NCBI GenBank assembly: GCA_031292575.1
Contig: JARLGX010000030.1
Location: forward strand, 30,232 to 94,231
Reading direction: 5' to 3'
From: Paludibacter sp.
GTDB lineage: Bacteria > Bacteroidota > Bacteroidia > Bacteroidales > Paludibacteraceae
DNA: 64,000 nt
Within the stretch, counting starts at the first letter, position 1, and each line of letters opens with the position of its first letter. This document shows, piece by piece, positions 1 to 7,504 of this stretch. Below the pieces are notes generated by a model, which worked only from the letters and a program-made list of their open reading frames with translations, ran no database searches and was not told the DNA's origin. A program made the translations under genes and the position numbers.

Positions 1-1570
1 AGCTCCTTTTACCACTTTAGACGGCACGGAACGAAAACTGAATGACGCCGACTTGATGATTTGTAATACCGAAGCACCAATGTGCATTGGCGGTGTGTTT
101 GGCGGGTTAGTTTCGGGAGTGACAGAAACTACACAAAATGTATTTTTGGAAAGTGCCTATTTCAATCCTGTTTCTATCCGTAAAACGGCCCGTCGCCATG
201 GGTTGAACACAGACGCTTCGTTTCGTTACGAACGTGGTTGCGACCCTACCAATACCATTTATGTGCTGAAACGTTGCGCTTTGCTGATTCAGGAAGTAGC
301 CGGCGGACAAATTTCGAGTGAAATAGTGGATGTTTACCCAGAAGAAGTAAAACCATTTGAAGTTTCAGTCTCTTTCCGCAAAATCAACACTTTGATTGGT
401 AAAGAAATAGGAAAAGAAAACATTGAAACGATCCTTGCTGCACTCGAAATGAAAATTGTGAGCCAGGACGAGGAAGGTTACGTACTACATGTTCCAGCTT
501 ACCGGGTAGATGTTCAACGCGATGTAGACGTTATCGAAGATATTCTACGCATTTACGGTTACAACAATGTCGAAATCGGAGAAACACTGAAATCTACTTT
601 GAGTTACAGTTCGAAACCGGACAGTTATAAACTTCAAAACCTGATTTCAGAACAACTTACGGCACAAGGATTCAACGAAATACTAAATAACTCGCTGACT
701 AAAGGCGGATATTATACCGACCTTACCTCCTACCCTGCTGCAAACTCGGTAAAAATAATCAATTCATTAAGTTCTGATTTGAATGTTATGCGTCAGACTT
801 TACTTTTTGGAGGATTGGAAAATATCAACCGAAATATCAACCGCAAGAATGCCGATTTGAAGTTCTACGAATTTGGAAATTGCTATTATTACCACGCCGA
901 AAATAAAAAAGAAGGCGAAACACTGGCGGCTTATTCCGAAGATTATCACCTTGGATTGTGGCTTACCGGCAACAAACGCGGACAATCGTGGACGGCTGCC
1001 GATGAGAAATCGAGCATTTATGAACTGAAAGCCTACATCGAAAATATCTTCCGTCGTCTTGGGTTTAACTTGCGTAAACAGGTTATTGGCGAATATGCCG
1101 ACGATTTATTAAGTGATGCGTTGACCATTTACAGTGCAGCCGGCAGGAAACTGGCTGTTTATGGCATTGTTCACCCTAAAATACGCAAAGTGGCCGATAT
1201 TGATCAGGAAGTTTACTTCGCCGACCTGAACTGGAATGCGATTCTTGCTGAACTGGATAATCACAACGTTCAATATACCGAGCTGTCTAAATTTCCTGAA
1301 GTAAAACGCGATCTGGCTTTGTTGCTCGACAAGAACATTGCTTTTGCCGAAATAGAAAAAATTGCTTTTGATACAGAACGCAAATTATTGAAGAAGGTAA
1401 ATTTGTTTGATGTGTACGAAGGCAAAAATCTGGAAGCAGGCAAAAAATCGTATGCCGTAAGTTTTTTATTGCAGGACGAAACAAAAACACTTACCGATTC
1501 GCAGATTGAAAGCATTATGAAAAAACTGCAAGGAAACTTTGAAACAAAACTGGGAGCAAAACTGAGATAG
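1..1570 (+). CDS. pheT: Phenylalanine--tRNA ligase beta subunit, 5'-truncated by the window
   Basis: Charges tRNA-Phe as the beta half of the cytoplasmic alpha2-beta2 PheRS. The frame is open from the first bases (TLDGTERKLNDADL, then ICNTEAPMCIGGVFGG), which is the B3/B4 editing-domain motif, so the ATG at 53 is internal. After it come a B5-type segment (about residues 100-180 of the visible part), the catalytic-like core, and a C-terminal anticodon-binding FDX-ACB domain (from FPEVKRDLALLLDK to the end). About 520 residues are visible. Full-length Bacteroidota PheT proteins are near 820, so roughly 300 N-terminal residues (EMAP-like tRNA-binding and B1 domains) lie outside. A purine-rich repeat starts right after the stop codon. 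Confidence 0.97.
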   Translation, partial: APFTTLDGTERKLNDADLMICNTEAPMCIGGVFGGLVSGVTETTQNVFLESAYFNPVSIRKTARRHGLNTDASFRYERGCDPTNTIYVLKRCALLIQEVAGGQISSEIVDVYPEEVKPFEVSVSFRKINTLIGKEIGKENIETILAALEMKIVSQDEEGYVLHVPAYRVDVQRDVDVIEDILRIYGYNNVEIGETLKSTLSYSSKPDSYKLQNLISEQLTAQGFNEILNNSLTKGGYYTDLTSYPAANSVKIINSLSSDLNVMRQTLLFGGLENINRNINRKNADLKFYEFGNCYYYHAENKKEGETLAAYSEDYHLGLWLTGNKRGQSWTAADEKSSIYELKAYIENIFRRLGFNLRKQVIGEYADDLLSDALTIYSAAGRKLAVYGIVHPKIRKVADIDQEVYFADLNWNAILAELDNHNVQYTELSKFPEVKRDLALLLDKNIAFAEIEKIAFDTERKLLKKVNLFDVYEGKNLEAGKKSYAVSFLLQDETKTLTDSQIESIMKKLQGNFETKLGAKLR

Positions 1571-1632
1571 AGGTAAAGAGTAAGAGGCAAGAGGTAAGAG
1601 GCAAGAGGCAAGAGGCAAGAGGTAAGTAATTG
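1571..1632 (+). repeat. GAGGYAA short tandem repeat, left of the four-helix-bundle gene
   Basis: About eight imperfect copies of a 7-bp unit (AGAGGCA / AGAGGTA) fill the gap between the pheT stop and the next gene. The same unit recurs in direct orientation at about 2039-2098 and inverted at about 2157-2203, so the small gene at 1658-2023 is framed by it. Confidence 0.85.
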
Positions 1633-1657
1633 GAGAAGTAATTTAAAACATTCACTT

Positions 1658-2023
1658 ATGTCCGAAATGTTGGATTATAATGAAAAGTACAGACAAAGAA
1701 CTAAAAAATTCGCTGTTAACATTATTGTATTTTACGCAAAGCATTGCAAACAAACTGAAGAATTACGGGTAATAGGAAAACAATTATTGCGATCAGGAAC
1801 ATCTGTTGCGGCTAACTTTAGAGCTGTAACCAGAGGAAGATCTGCTGCAGAAAGATTTTCTAAAATGTGTATTGTTGTGGAAGAAATTGATGAAACACAA
1901 TTTTGGTTTGAACTAATTGAAGAAGCAAGTCTCTTAGAAAAATCTATTTACGAAGATATCAAAAAAGAAATTGACGAACTGGTAAAGATTTTTACTGCCA
2001 GCAAAGCGAATATGAAAAGGTAA
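1658..2023 (+). CDS. Four helix bundle protein, 23S rRNA-intervening-sequence (IVP) family
   Basis: A 121-residue protein that matches the TIGR02436 / PF05635-like four-helix-bundle family: an N-terminal helix (YNEKYRQRTKKFAVNIIVFY), the family-typical GKQLLRSGTSVAANFRAVTRGRS turn, and two further amphipathic helices with the EEIDETQFWFELIEEA segment. Members are encoded in rRNA intervening sequences, beside diversity-generating retroelements (Avd), and as solitary genes in Bacteroidota; their biochemical role is unclear, and nucleic-acid binding has been proposed. Here it is solitary between pheT and a PLP enzyme and framed by GAGGYAA repeats. No Shine-Dalgarno is seen. Family assignment is firm, function unknown. 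Confidence 0.88.
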   Translation: MSEMLDYNEKYRQRTKKFAVNIIVFYAKHCKQTEELRVIGKQLLRSGTSVAANFRAVTRGRSAAERFSKMCIVVEEIDETQFWFELIEEASLLEKSIYEDIKKEIDELVKIFTASKANMKR

Positions 2024-2035
2024 AATACAGGAGCA

Positions 2036-2206
2036 AGAGGCTCGATAGAGGTAAGGAGCAAGAGGTAAGAGGCAAGAGGCAAGAGGTAAGAGGTAAGAAA
2101 AAAGAAAAAAGAAAAGAGAAAAGAGAAAAGAAAAGTAAGATGATAAAAACTAACAAATTACTTACTCCTTACCTCTTGCCTCTTACCCCTTACTCCTTGC
2201 CTCTCT
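2036..2206. repeat. GAGGYAA repeats, polypurine run and inverted copy
   Basis: Direct AGAGGYA units (about 2039-2098) pass into an AAAAGAGAAAAG polypurine stretch (about 2098-2138). After about 20 bp of AT-rich spacer the same repeat appears inverted (TTACCTCTTGCCTCTTACC, about 2169-2187, within 2157-2203). The direct and inverted arms could form a long hairpin just upstream of the gene at 2221. Confidence 0.8.
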
Positions 2207-2220
2207 AAAAAAAACATATT

Positions 2221-3462
2221 ATGAACAAAGAAGAAGATTTATCATTTAACGGAAAACTATTGAATACACCTTACGGCAAGCCCGATGTGTATGGTGCATT
2301 GAGTATGCCTGTGTATAATTCTGCGGCTTACGAATTTGAGACTGCAGAAGAAATGGAAGCAGCATTTACCGGCAAATCGGTCGATCATACCTATTCACGC
2401 ATAACTAATCCGACGGTACAGTATTTTGAAAACCGGGTGCAAACCATCACGGGTGCGTTGAGCGTAACTGCACTGAATTCGGGGATGGCAGCTATCAGCA
2501 ATGCCATTATTGCTTTGGCCAAAACAGGTAGTAATATTGTTACGTCGAAACACCTATTCGGAAACACTTATTCATTTTTTGTGTCAACAATGGCTGCATT
2601 TGGTGTAGAAACGCGCTTTTGCAACCTGACCAATTCCGACGAAGTGGAAGATAGGATTGACAAAAACACCTGTGCTGTTTTTTTGGAAATTGTAACTAAC
2701 CCGCAGCTCGAAGTGGTTGATCTGAAAGCACTATCGGCAATCTGCAAACAAAAAGAAGTTCCATTGGTGGCCGACACGACGATTATTCCCTTTTGCTCGT
2801 TTAATGCAAAAGACTTTGGCATCAATATAGAAATTGTATCGAGTACCAAGTATATTTCGGGAGGTGCTACGAGCCTCGGCGGATTAATTCTGGATTATGG
2901 TAACTTTAATTGGTTATTGGCACCAAAATTACACACCGTGGCCAAAGAGTTTGGTACAACAGCTTTTACAGTTAAGTTACGGAAAGAAATTCACCGAAAT
3001 TTGGGCGCGTATATGACTCCACAAGTAGCCTACATGCAAACATTGGGACTGGAAACGCTCACCCTGCGCTATGAAAAGGCCACTGACACTTGCTTCGAGC
3101 TGGTTGAAAAACTGGAAAAACTCCCGGAAGTAGAATCGGTTAATTACACCGGACTACCTTCGAATAAATATTACGAATTAAGCAAAAGGCAATTTGGCGA
3201 CCGCCCCGGAGCTATGTTTACATTCAATCTGGCATCGCGCGAAGCCTGTTTCAGTTTTATGAATAAACTCAAAGTGGTATGCCGTGCCACCAACCTGTTC
3301 GACAATAAAACGCTGGCCATTCATCCTGCCAGTACCATTTTCGGAACCTTTACCCCCGAAGTGCGCAAAGAAATGCATGTGTCGGACAAGACTATCCGCA
3401 TTTCGGTGGGGCTGGAAAGCGTGGAGGACTTGTATCAGGATTTTGTGCAGGCACTTAATTAA
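2221..3462 (+). CDS. Cys/Met-metabolism PLP-dependent enzyme (gamma-lyase / O-acetylhomoserine sulfhydrylase type)
   Basis: A 413-residue fold-type I PLP enzyme of the trans-sulfuration family. Visible residues: Y58 in YSRITNPT (phosphate-binding Tyr-Arg), D185 in VADTTI (pairs with the pyridine nitrogen), and the PLP lysine K210 in SSTKYISGG. Family members form or break C-S bonds on cysteine, homocysteine, methionine or activated homoserine. The sequence does not let me choose between methionine gamma-lyase and O-acetylhomoserine sulfhydrylase. Length is normal. It is monocistronic, with a strong terminator at 3560-3594. Between stop and terminator lie two copies of a 16-bp word ending GACAATGTGCTAAT. 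Confidence 0.9.
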   Translation: MNKEEDLSFNGKLLNTPYGKPDVYGALSMPVYNSAAYEFETAEEMEAAFTGKSVDHTYSRITNPTVQYFENRVQTITGALSVTALNSGMAAISNAIIALAKTGSNIVTSKHLFGNTYSFFVSTMAAFGVETRFCNLTNSDEVEDRIDKNTCAVFLEIVTNPQLEVVDLKALSAICKQKEVPLVADTTIIPFCSFNAKDFGINIEIVSSTKYISGGATSLGGLILDYGNFNWLLAPKLHTVAKEFGTTAFTVKLRKEIHRNLGAYMTPQVAYMQTLGLETLTLRYEKATDTCFELVEKLEKLPEVESVNYTGLPSNKYYELSKRQFGDRPGAMFTFNLASREACFSFMNKLKVVCRATNLFDNKTLAIHPASTIFGTFTPEVRKEMHVSDKTIRISVGLESVEDLYQDFVQALN

Positions 3463-3559
3463 TGTGACAATGTGCTAATGCGACAATGTGCTAATATGCT
3501 AATTAAGAAATGAAGATTCGCGAATTGACCAATTGATTCGCGGATAACATTCCAACAGA

Positions 3560-3594
3560 AACTCCCGGACTACAAGTTAGTTCGGGAGTTTTTT
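3560..3594 (+). terminator. Rho-independent terminator of the PLP enzyme gene
   Basis: Perfect 8-bp stem AACTCCCG (3560-3567) / CGGGAGTT (3583-3590), followed by TTTT. Confidence 0.85.
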
Positions 3595-3710
3595 GTATAA
3601 ATCTATTCAAAAAACATTCGGTAAATATATCTCGAAAATCAGTATCAACAATCCGAATTTAAAATCGTAAAAAAATACTTATAATAACATTAAAATACAA
3701 ATAAGTTGTT

Positions 3711-3718
3711 TATATTTG
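3711..3718 (+). promoter_or_regulatory. Bacteroidota -7 promoter element ahead of the 41-bp array
   Basis: TATATTTG fits the Bacteroidota -7 consensus TAnnTTTG. No clear TTTG -33 element is seen at the expected distance. Transcription from here would carry the whole 41-bp array into a 5' leader of about 320 nt for the gene at 4046. Confidence 0.6.
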
Positions 3719-3793
3719 CATTCTAAATTCATTAAAAATGTTTTTTGGAGCTCTTTTACAGGGAATAAACGTTCAAATCATTGAAATGTAATT

Positions 3794-3962
3794 GTCACCG
3801 AAGATGTAAGCATAAAACTGCCGTTTTGCTCTTGTCACCCGAAGATGTAAGCCAAAAACAGTCGTTTTGCTCTTGTCACCCCAAGATGTAAGCCAAAAAC
3901 AGCCGTTTTGCACTCGTCACCCGAAGATGTAAGCTAAAAACTGCCGTTTTGCTCTCGTCACC
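3794..3962. repeat. 41-bp tandem array (about four units) with AAAAC/GTTTT hairpin core
   Basis: The word GTCACC recurs at 3794, 3834, 3875, 3916 and 3957, i.e. spacing 40, 41, 41, 41. Each unit reads roughly GTCACCCGAAGATGTAAGC followed by AAAAC-NNNN-GTTTT. The 4-base loop varies (TGCC, AGTC, AGCC, TGCC) while the stem is conserved. A 41-bp period cannot keep a reading frame, so it is non-coding. There are no variable spacers, so it is not CRISPR. Confidence 0.88.
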
Positions 3963-4045
3963 CCGGGCGGTAAATACAAATCAATTGATTTCTTATAATT
4001 GTCTCTATTACTTTAATCTACTATAAATTTATAATTATTGTTTTT

Positions 4046-4777
4046 ATGAAAAATCTGAAATTATTTTCGTTTCGCTTCAATGATTTATCAAACTCGGATG
4101 CTGCTTCGCTGATAACCCAAACCTGCGAATATGCCGGTAAAGTAAATGGCAATTTGGGCGAAATGGCTAATGCGTCGTTAACCGAATTAATGACCAATGC
4201 AGCAGGATTCAGCGCGCAAGTCAACCGCCCACGCAAAAGCAAATACAGCGACCAGGTGGCCGAAGACCGCAAAGCCAGTGCTGATTTGTTCTCCGAAATT
4301 AACCGTGCTGTTGTTTACGAATCAAAATCGCGCGATGCCGCTAAAAAACAAGCTGCCCTGGATTTTGAATTGTTTTTCCATCCTTATTCCGCCCTTCCCA
4401 AAGGTCCGATTGGTACTCAAATGGAACAAACAAGCGAGATGATTAAAAAATATAAAGCCGACCCTGCATTGATGAGTGCCGCCAAATTGATAGGCGTTGA
4501 TGTGCTGATAGATGAACTGGAAACGGATAATGCTGAGCTCAAAGCTGCGTACGAAACACGTACAGCCGACTCGGGTAAGCACGAAGCTTCAAGCACCGAC
4601 CTGCGCCCTGCAGCCACGGAAAGTTACATGCAATTCTGCTCCATCATAGAGCAAGCCGTGAACCTCACTCCCAACGAATCGATAGTCGCACTATTCAATT
4701 ACATGGATGAACTACGGCGAAAACACAGCGCACTCATTCAAAAACCAAAAGATAAAGGAACAACACCAACTGCATAA
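4046..4777 (+). CDS. DUF6261-like hypothetical protein
   Basis: A 243-residue soluble protein, helical by composition, without signal peptide or membrane segment. It resembles the Bacteroidota-restricted DUF6261 family (about 240 residues, function unknown): N-terminal MKNLKLFSFRFNDLSNSD, a central FHPYSALPKGPIG segment, and a helical C-terminal half ending in a Lys/Thr tail. Family members are often repeat-associated or multi-copy; here the gene follows a 41-bp tandem array. It has its own terminator at 4791. The start is the first ATG, with only weak translation signals. The family call is from memory of sequence style and is moderately sure. Confidence 0.7.
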   Translation: MKNLKLFSFRFNDLSNSDAASLITQTCEYAGKVNGNLGEMANASLTELMTNAAGFSAQVNRPRKSKYSDQVAEDRKASADLFSEINRAVVYESKSRDAAKKQAALDFELFFHPYSALPKGPIGTQMEQTSEMIKKYKADPALMSAAKLIGVDVLIDELETDNAELKAAYETRTADSGKHEASSTDLRPAATESYMQFCSIIEQAVNLTPNESIVALFNYMDELRRKHSALIQKPKDKGTTPTA

Positions 4778-4790
4778 TCAAAATTAGTTT

Positions 4791-4824
4791 TCCCCTGCGG
4801 CGTGGAGCGGCAGGGGATTTTTTT
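4791..4824 (+). terminator. Rho-independent terminator
   Basis: TCCCCTGC (4791-4798) / GCAGGGGA (4810-4817), followed by seven T. It ends the DUF6261-like gene. Confidence 0.9.
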
Positions 4825-4833
4825 GTATAACCC

Positions 4834-5013
4834 AACCCCTCCGCTACGCTCGTCCCCTTAGAAAAAGGGGACAGTTCCGAACCAAGATTATTTGAGTATT
4901 AAAAAAAGTAATAAAAAAAACTCATGTTTACCGGATAATTTAATTATTTTTCAAATTCCTGCACTTCTCAGATGTCCCCTTTTTCTAAGGGGACGAGCGT
5001 AGCGGAGGGGTTT
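4834..5013. repeat. 180-bp inverted-repeat element (MITE-like)
   Basis: Two nearly perfect inverted arms of about 39 bp, 4834-4873 (AACCCCTCCGCTACGCTCGT ... AAAAAGGGGACA) and 4973-5013, enclose about 100 bp of AT-rich DNA with no reading frame. Each arm also carries its own small hairpin (TCCCCTT...AAGGGGA). The arms resemble the shorter CCCCTAAAGGGG elements found between rfb and ilv genes in this window. A non-autonomous mobile element is an inference; no target-site duplication was verified. Confidence 0.7.
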
Positions 5014-5071
5014 CAAATCTCCCAAATTCAACTTATCCAACCAAATACTCGTTAATACAAAAAATTGTTTT

Positions 5072-5079
5072 TATCTTTG
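5072..5079 (+). promoter_or_regulatory. -7 promoter element for the lipoprotein-like gene
   Basis: TATCTTTG matches TAnnTTTG and lies 80 bp before the start at 5159. Confidence 0.5.
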
Positions 5080-5158
5080 GGGAGAAAAAAAGAGAAAGAC
5101 TTGCTGATGTTTTTATTGAATTTAAAAGGATACTTGAATAAAAATAAATTTACACCAA

Positions 5159-5893
5159 ATGAAAAGCAAATTTATAGTAGTATTTTTGATTGTGGTTTTT
5201 AATCAAGCTTGTGTTTTGAAACCAAAACAAATCATTTCAGAAACAATTGATATTCGTCAAGAATTGGGATTTGCTAAAGTAGGTACTCCTAAAAATTCAA
5301 AACTAAAGAAATCATATTTTTCAGAGTCCTATTTTTGTTATTATCGCTTAGACTTGTTTGAAGACTCAACTTTTTTTGAAGGGTCGAATTGTGAAGGTCG
5401 AATGCATTTTTCTTTAGGTAAATGGAAAATAAGTAACGATTCTCTAAGATTAATTTATACACCTTTAGACAATTTGAATATGATAATGGATTATTCATTA
5501 AAAGGAGATACAAGTAAATTCTTTGTAATGAAAACCATAAATCAAAATCACGAACCTATTGAGAACCTACAAATAATAGGTTTTAAGAAAGGAATCCCAA
5601 CAAAAACAGCTTTAAAAAAAGGTTACATACTGACAGATAAATACGGGGAAATTAAAATAAAAAAAGCAGATTTTGACAGTGTTTTAATCTATGCTTTCAC
5701 GAATATAACAAATAAGGTATTGACATTTAAGAATAAAGCAATACCTGACAGTTTGAAACTAACATTATTCTTTAATAGCACAAATTTTTGTCAGTTCCCG
5801 ACTTATGAATACTACAAAGATGGTTTTGTTTTTATTATAAAGAATGAAAAGCTGATTACAAAAGATTTAGTTTTGAAGGAAATAAAAATCTAA
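5159..5893 (+). CDS. Putative secreted or lipoprotein, unknown function
   Basis: A 244-residue protein with a hydrophobic N-terminus (residues 5-14) followed by FNQAC, with Cys18 as a possible but non-canonical lipidation site. The remainder is rich in Lys, Asn, Phe and Tyr. The pattern SDLRLIYTPL-like text around a KGDTSKF segment suggests beta structure, and residues 130-175 could be a small carboxypeptidase-regulatory-like beta domain (PIENLQIIGFKKGIPTKT, then TDKYGEIKI); this is only a suggestion. The gene is clearly more AT-rich than its neighbours, consistent with recent acquisition. It is monocistronic and convergent with the rfb cluster, sharing the hairpin at 5914-5948. I do not recognise the family. 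Confidence 0.6.
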   Translation: MKSKFIVVFLIVVFNQACVLKPKQIISETIDIRQELGFAKVGTPKNSKLKKSYFSESYFCYYRLDLFEDSTFFEGSNCEGRMHFSLGKWKISNDSLRLIYTPLDNLNMIMDYSLKGDTSKFFVMKTINQNHEPIENLQIIGFKKGIPTKTALKKGYILTDKYGEIKIKKADFDSVLIYAFTNITNKVLTFKNKAIPDSLKLTLFFNSTNFCQFPTYEYYKDGFVFIIKNEKLITKDLVLKEIKI

Positions 5894-5913
5894 AACAAAC
5901 AAAACAATATAAC

Positions 5914-5948
5914 AGCAAGCGCGAACCGATAACCGGTTCGCGCTTGCT
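5914..5948. terminator. Strong hairpin between convergent genes
   Basis: Perfect 15-bp stem AGCAAGCGCGAACCG (5914-5928) / CGGTTCGCGCTTGCT (5934-5948) with a 5-base loop. The left flank gives a T-rich tail on the minus strand, so it probably ends the rfb operon and may also serve the lipoprotein-like gene. Confidence 0.8.
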
Positions 5949-5959
5949 ATGTATATGAA

Positions 5960-6823
5960 TTATGAATTATGCATTAATATCTTCATGCATTGTTCCAGGC
6001 TTTCTTCCCAATGTGGAATGGTGATTCCGTAGGTTGCCTTTATTTTGGCTTTGTTCAGCACACTGTAGTGTGGGCGGGGCGTGCGTGCCGGATAATCTTT
6101 AGTTTCGATGGGGCGAACATCGCAAGTGATGCCCGCTATGCGGTGAATGGTTTTGGTAAAGTCGTACCAACTGCACACGCCTTCGTCAGAGAAATGATAT
6201 ATGCCCGGACTGAAAGTTTCGTGGCTGAGAACTTTCAGAATGGTATCCGCTAAGTCGGCGGCATACGTGGGCGAACCTATCTGGTCGAAAATAACGTTTA
6301 GCGAATCGCGTTCAGCACCGAGTTTCATCATGGTTTTCACAAAATTATTGCCAAACGAAGAATAAAGCCACGCGGTGCGGATAATAACTGCTTGCTGGCA
6401 CGTTTCCATCAACGCCTGTTCGCCAAGAAGTTTCGATTTGCCATACACGGTTGCGGGGCAAACCGGTTCATCTTCGGTGTAAGGAACGTGATTGGTTCCA
6501 TCAAACACGTAATCAGTAGAAACATGAACTACTTTCAGGTTATTAGCCGTAGCCACTTCACCAATATTGCGAACCGCATCGGCATTGATTTTATAGCAGA
6601 GTTCCACATCATCTTCCGCTTTATCTACTGCCGTGTAAGCGGCACAATTGACAATAGCATTCACTCCATTGGCTTTTACAAAAGCATCGAGCGCCGCTTT
6701 ATCACAAATATCAAGATCTTCGACATCGGTATAAACAAATCGGAAAGCAGGAAAACGGTTGGCGGCTTGCTGCATCTCGTTGCCGAGTTGCCCGTGACTG
6801 CCGGTTATTAGTATTGTTGTCAT
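5960..6823 (-). CDS. rfbD: dTDP-4-dehydrorhamnose reductase
   Basis: The last step of dTDP-L-rhamnose synthesis: NAD(P)H reduction of dTDP-4-keto-L-rhamnose. 287 residues. Rossmann motif TGSHGQLG at the N-terminus, VSTDYVFDG around residue 102, and the SDR pair Y127-xxx-K131 in YGKSKLLGE. It is the last gene of rfbA-rfbC-rfbD, only 29 bp after rfbC, with a CCCCCTAAAGGGGG repeat in that gap. The product supplies rhamnose for surface polysaccharide. The dTDP-glucose dehydratase gene rfbB is not in this window, so the set is incomplete here. Confidence 0.96.
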   Translation of the reverse strand: MTTILITGSHGQLGNEMQQAANRFPAFRFVYTDVEDLDICDKAALDAFVKANGVNAIVNCAAYTAVDKAEDDVELCYKINADAVRNIGEVATANNLKVVHVSTDYVFDGTNHVPYTEDEPVCPATVYGKSKLLGEQALMETCQQAVIIRTAWLYSSFGNNFVKTMMKLGAERDSLNVIFDQIGSPTYAADLADTILKVLSHETFSPGIYHFSDEGVCSWYDFTKTIHRIAGITCDVRPIETKDYPARTPRPHYSVLNKAKIKATYGITIPHWEESLEQCMKILMHNS

Positions 6824-6829
6824 ATTAAA

Positions 6830-6852
6830 GCCCCCTTTAGGGGGTTGGGGGT
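6830..6852. repeat. Solo CCCCTAAAGGGG element at the rfbC stop codon
   Basis: On the minus strand the rfbC stop TAG runs directly into ACCCCCAACCCCCTAAAGGGGG. This is the same arrangement as after rfbA and after the thioesterase gene. Confidence 0.75.
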
Positions 6853-7401
6853 CTAAAAGTTCATATTTGCATCCGCTAACAACGGGTGTTTGGTATCTTT
6901 TTCGGAAATAACGGCTTTATCAGCCGGAATTTTCCAATCAATTGCCAATGCCGGATCGTTGTACATAATGCCACCTTCAAGCGCGGGATTGTACAGATTG
7001 TCGCATTTATAGGTGAACAGTGCAGTTTCGCTCAACACCGAAAAACCATGCGCAAAACCTTGCGGAATAAGAAACTGCAAGTGGTTTTCCTCGGTCAGTT
7101 CCACCCCAAACCATTGTCCGAAAGTCGGTGAATCTTTTCGCAAGTCCACAGCCACATCCCACACGCTTCCCACTGCTGCCGAAACCAGTTTCGATTGGCT
7201 TTGAGGGTACAACTGGTAATGCAGTCCGCGAATTACACCGTAAGAAGATTTGGATTGATTGTCCTGACAGAAATTCAGGTTGATGCCGGCATCGTGATAG
7301 GTTTTTTCGTTATAGGTTTCACAGAAAAAGCCCCGCGCATCACCAAATACACGAGGTTTAATGATAATAAGATCTTTTATCGGGGTTTCTATAATTTCCA
7401 T
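6853..7401 (-). CDS. rfbC: dTDP-4-dehydrorhamnose 3,5-epimerase
   Basis: Double epimerisation of dTDP-4-keto-6-deoxyglucose, the third step to dTDP-L-rhamnose. 182 residues, standard length for the cupin-fold family. The catalytic base H61 is in GLHYQ and the catalytic Y131 in FTYKCDNLY; RGFFCETY (residues 23-30) and IPQGFAHGF (residues 112-120) are the usual substrate-pocket segments. It sits between rfbA and rfbD on the minus strand. Confidence 0.97.
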   Translation of the reverse strand: MEIIETPIKDLIIIKPRVFGDARGFFCETYNEKTYHDAGINLNFCQDNQSKSSYGVIRGLHYQLYPQSQSKLVSAAVGSVWDVAVDLRKDSPTFGQWFGVELTEENHLQFLIPQGFAHGFSVLSETALFTYKCDNLYNPALEGGIMYNDPALAIDWKIPADKAVISEKDTKHPLLADANMNF

Positions 7402-7403
7402 AA

Positions 7404-7504
7404 TATATTATTATCCCTGGCCCCCAAAGGGGAACCAGGTTAGTTTTGATTTTATATTCAATAATCGAAAAAGACTGCGTCTTGTTCCCCTTTAGGGGTT
7501 GGGG
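7404..7504. repeat. Intergenic element with inverted CCCCTAAAGGGG ends between rfbA and rfbC
   Basis: The 103-bp gap is almost filled by two inverted copies: TCCCCTTTAGGGGTTGGGG at the rfbA stop (about 7485-7504) and CCCCCAAAGGGGAACCAGG near the rfbC start (about 7420-7438). Read on the minus strand, the first copy begins at the rfbA stop codon (TGACCCCAACCCCTAAAGG). Confidence 0.75.

Noticed and set aside
3794..3962. CRISPR array
   Set aside because: Units are contiguous and nearly identical over their full length, with no unique spacers and no cas genes nearby. The same holds for the arrays at 26604, 41441 and 60881.
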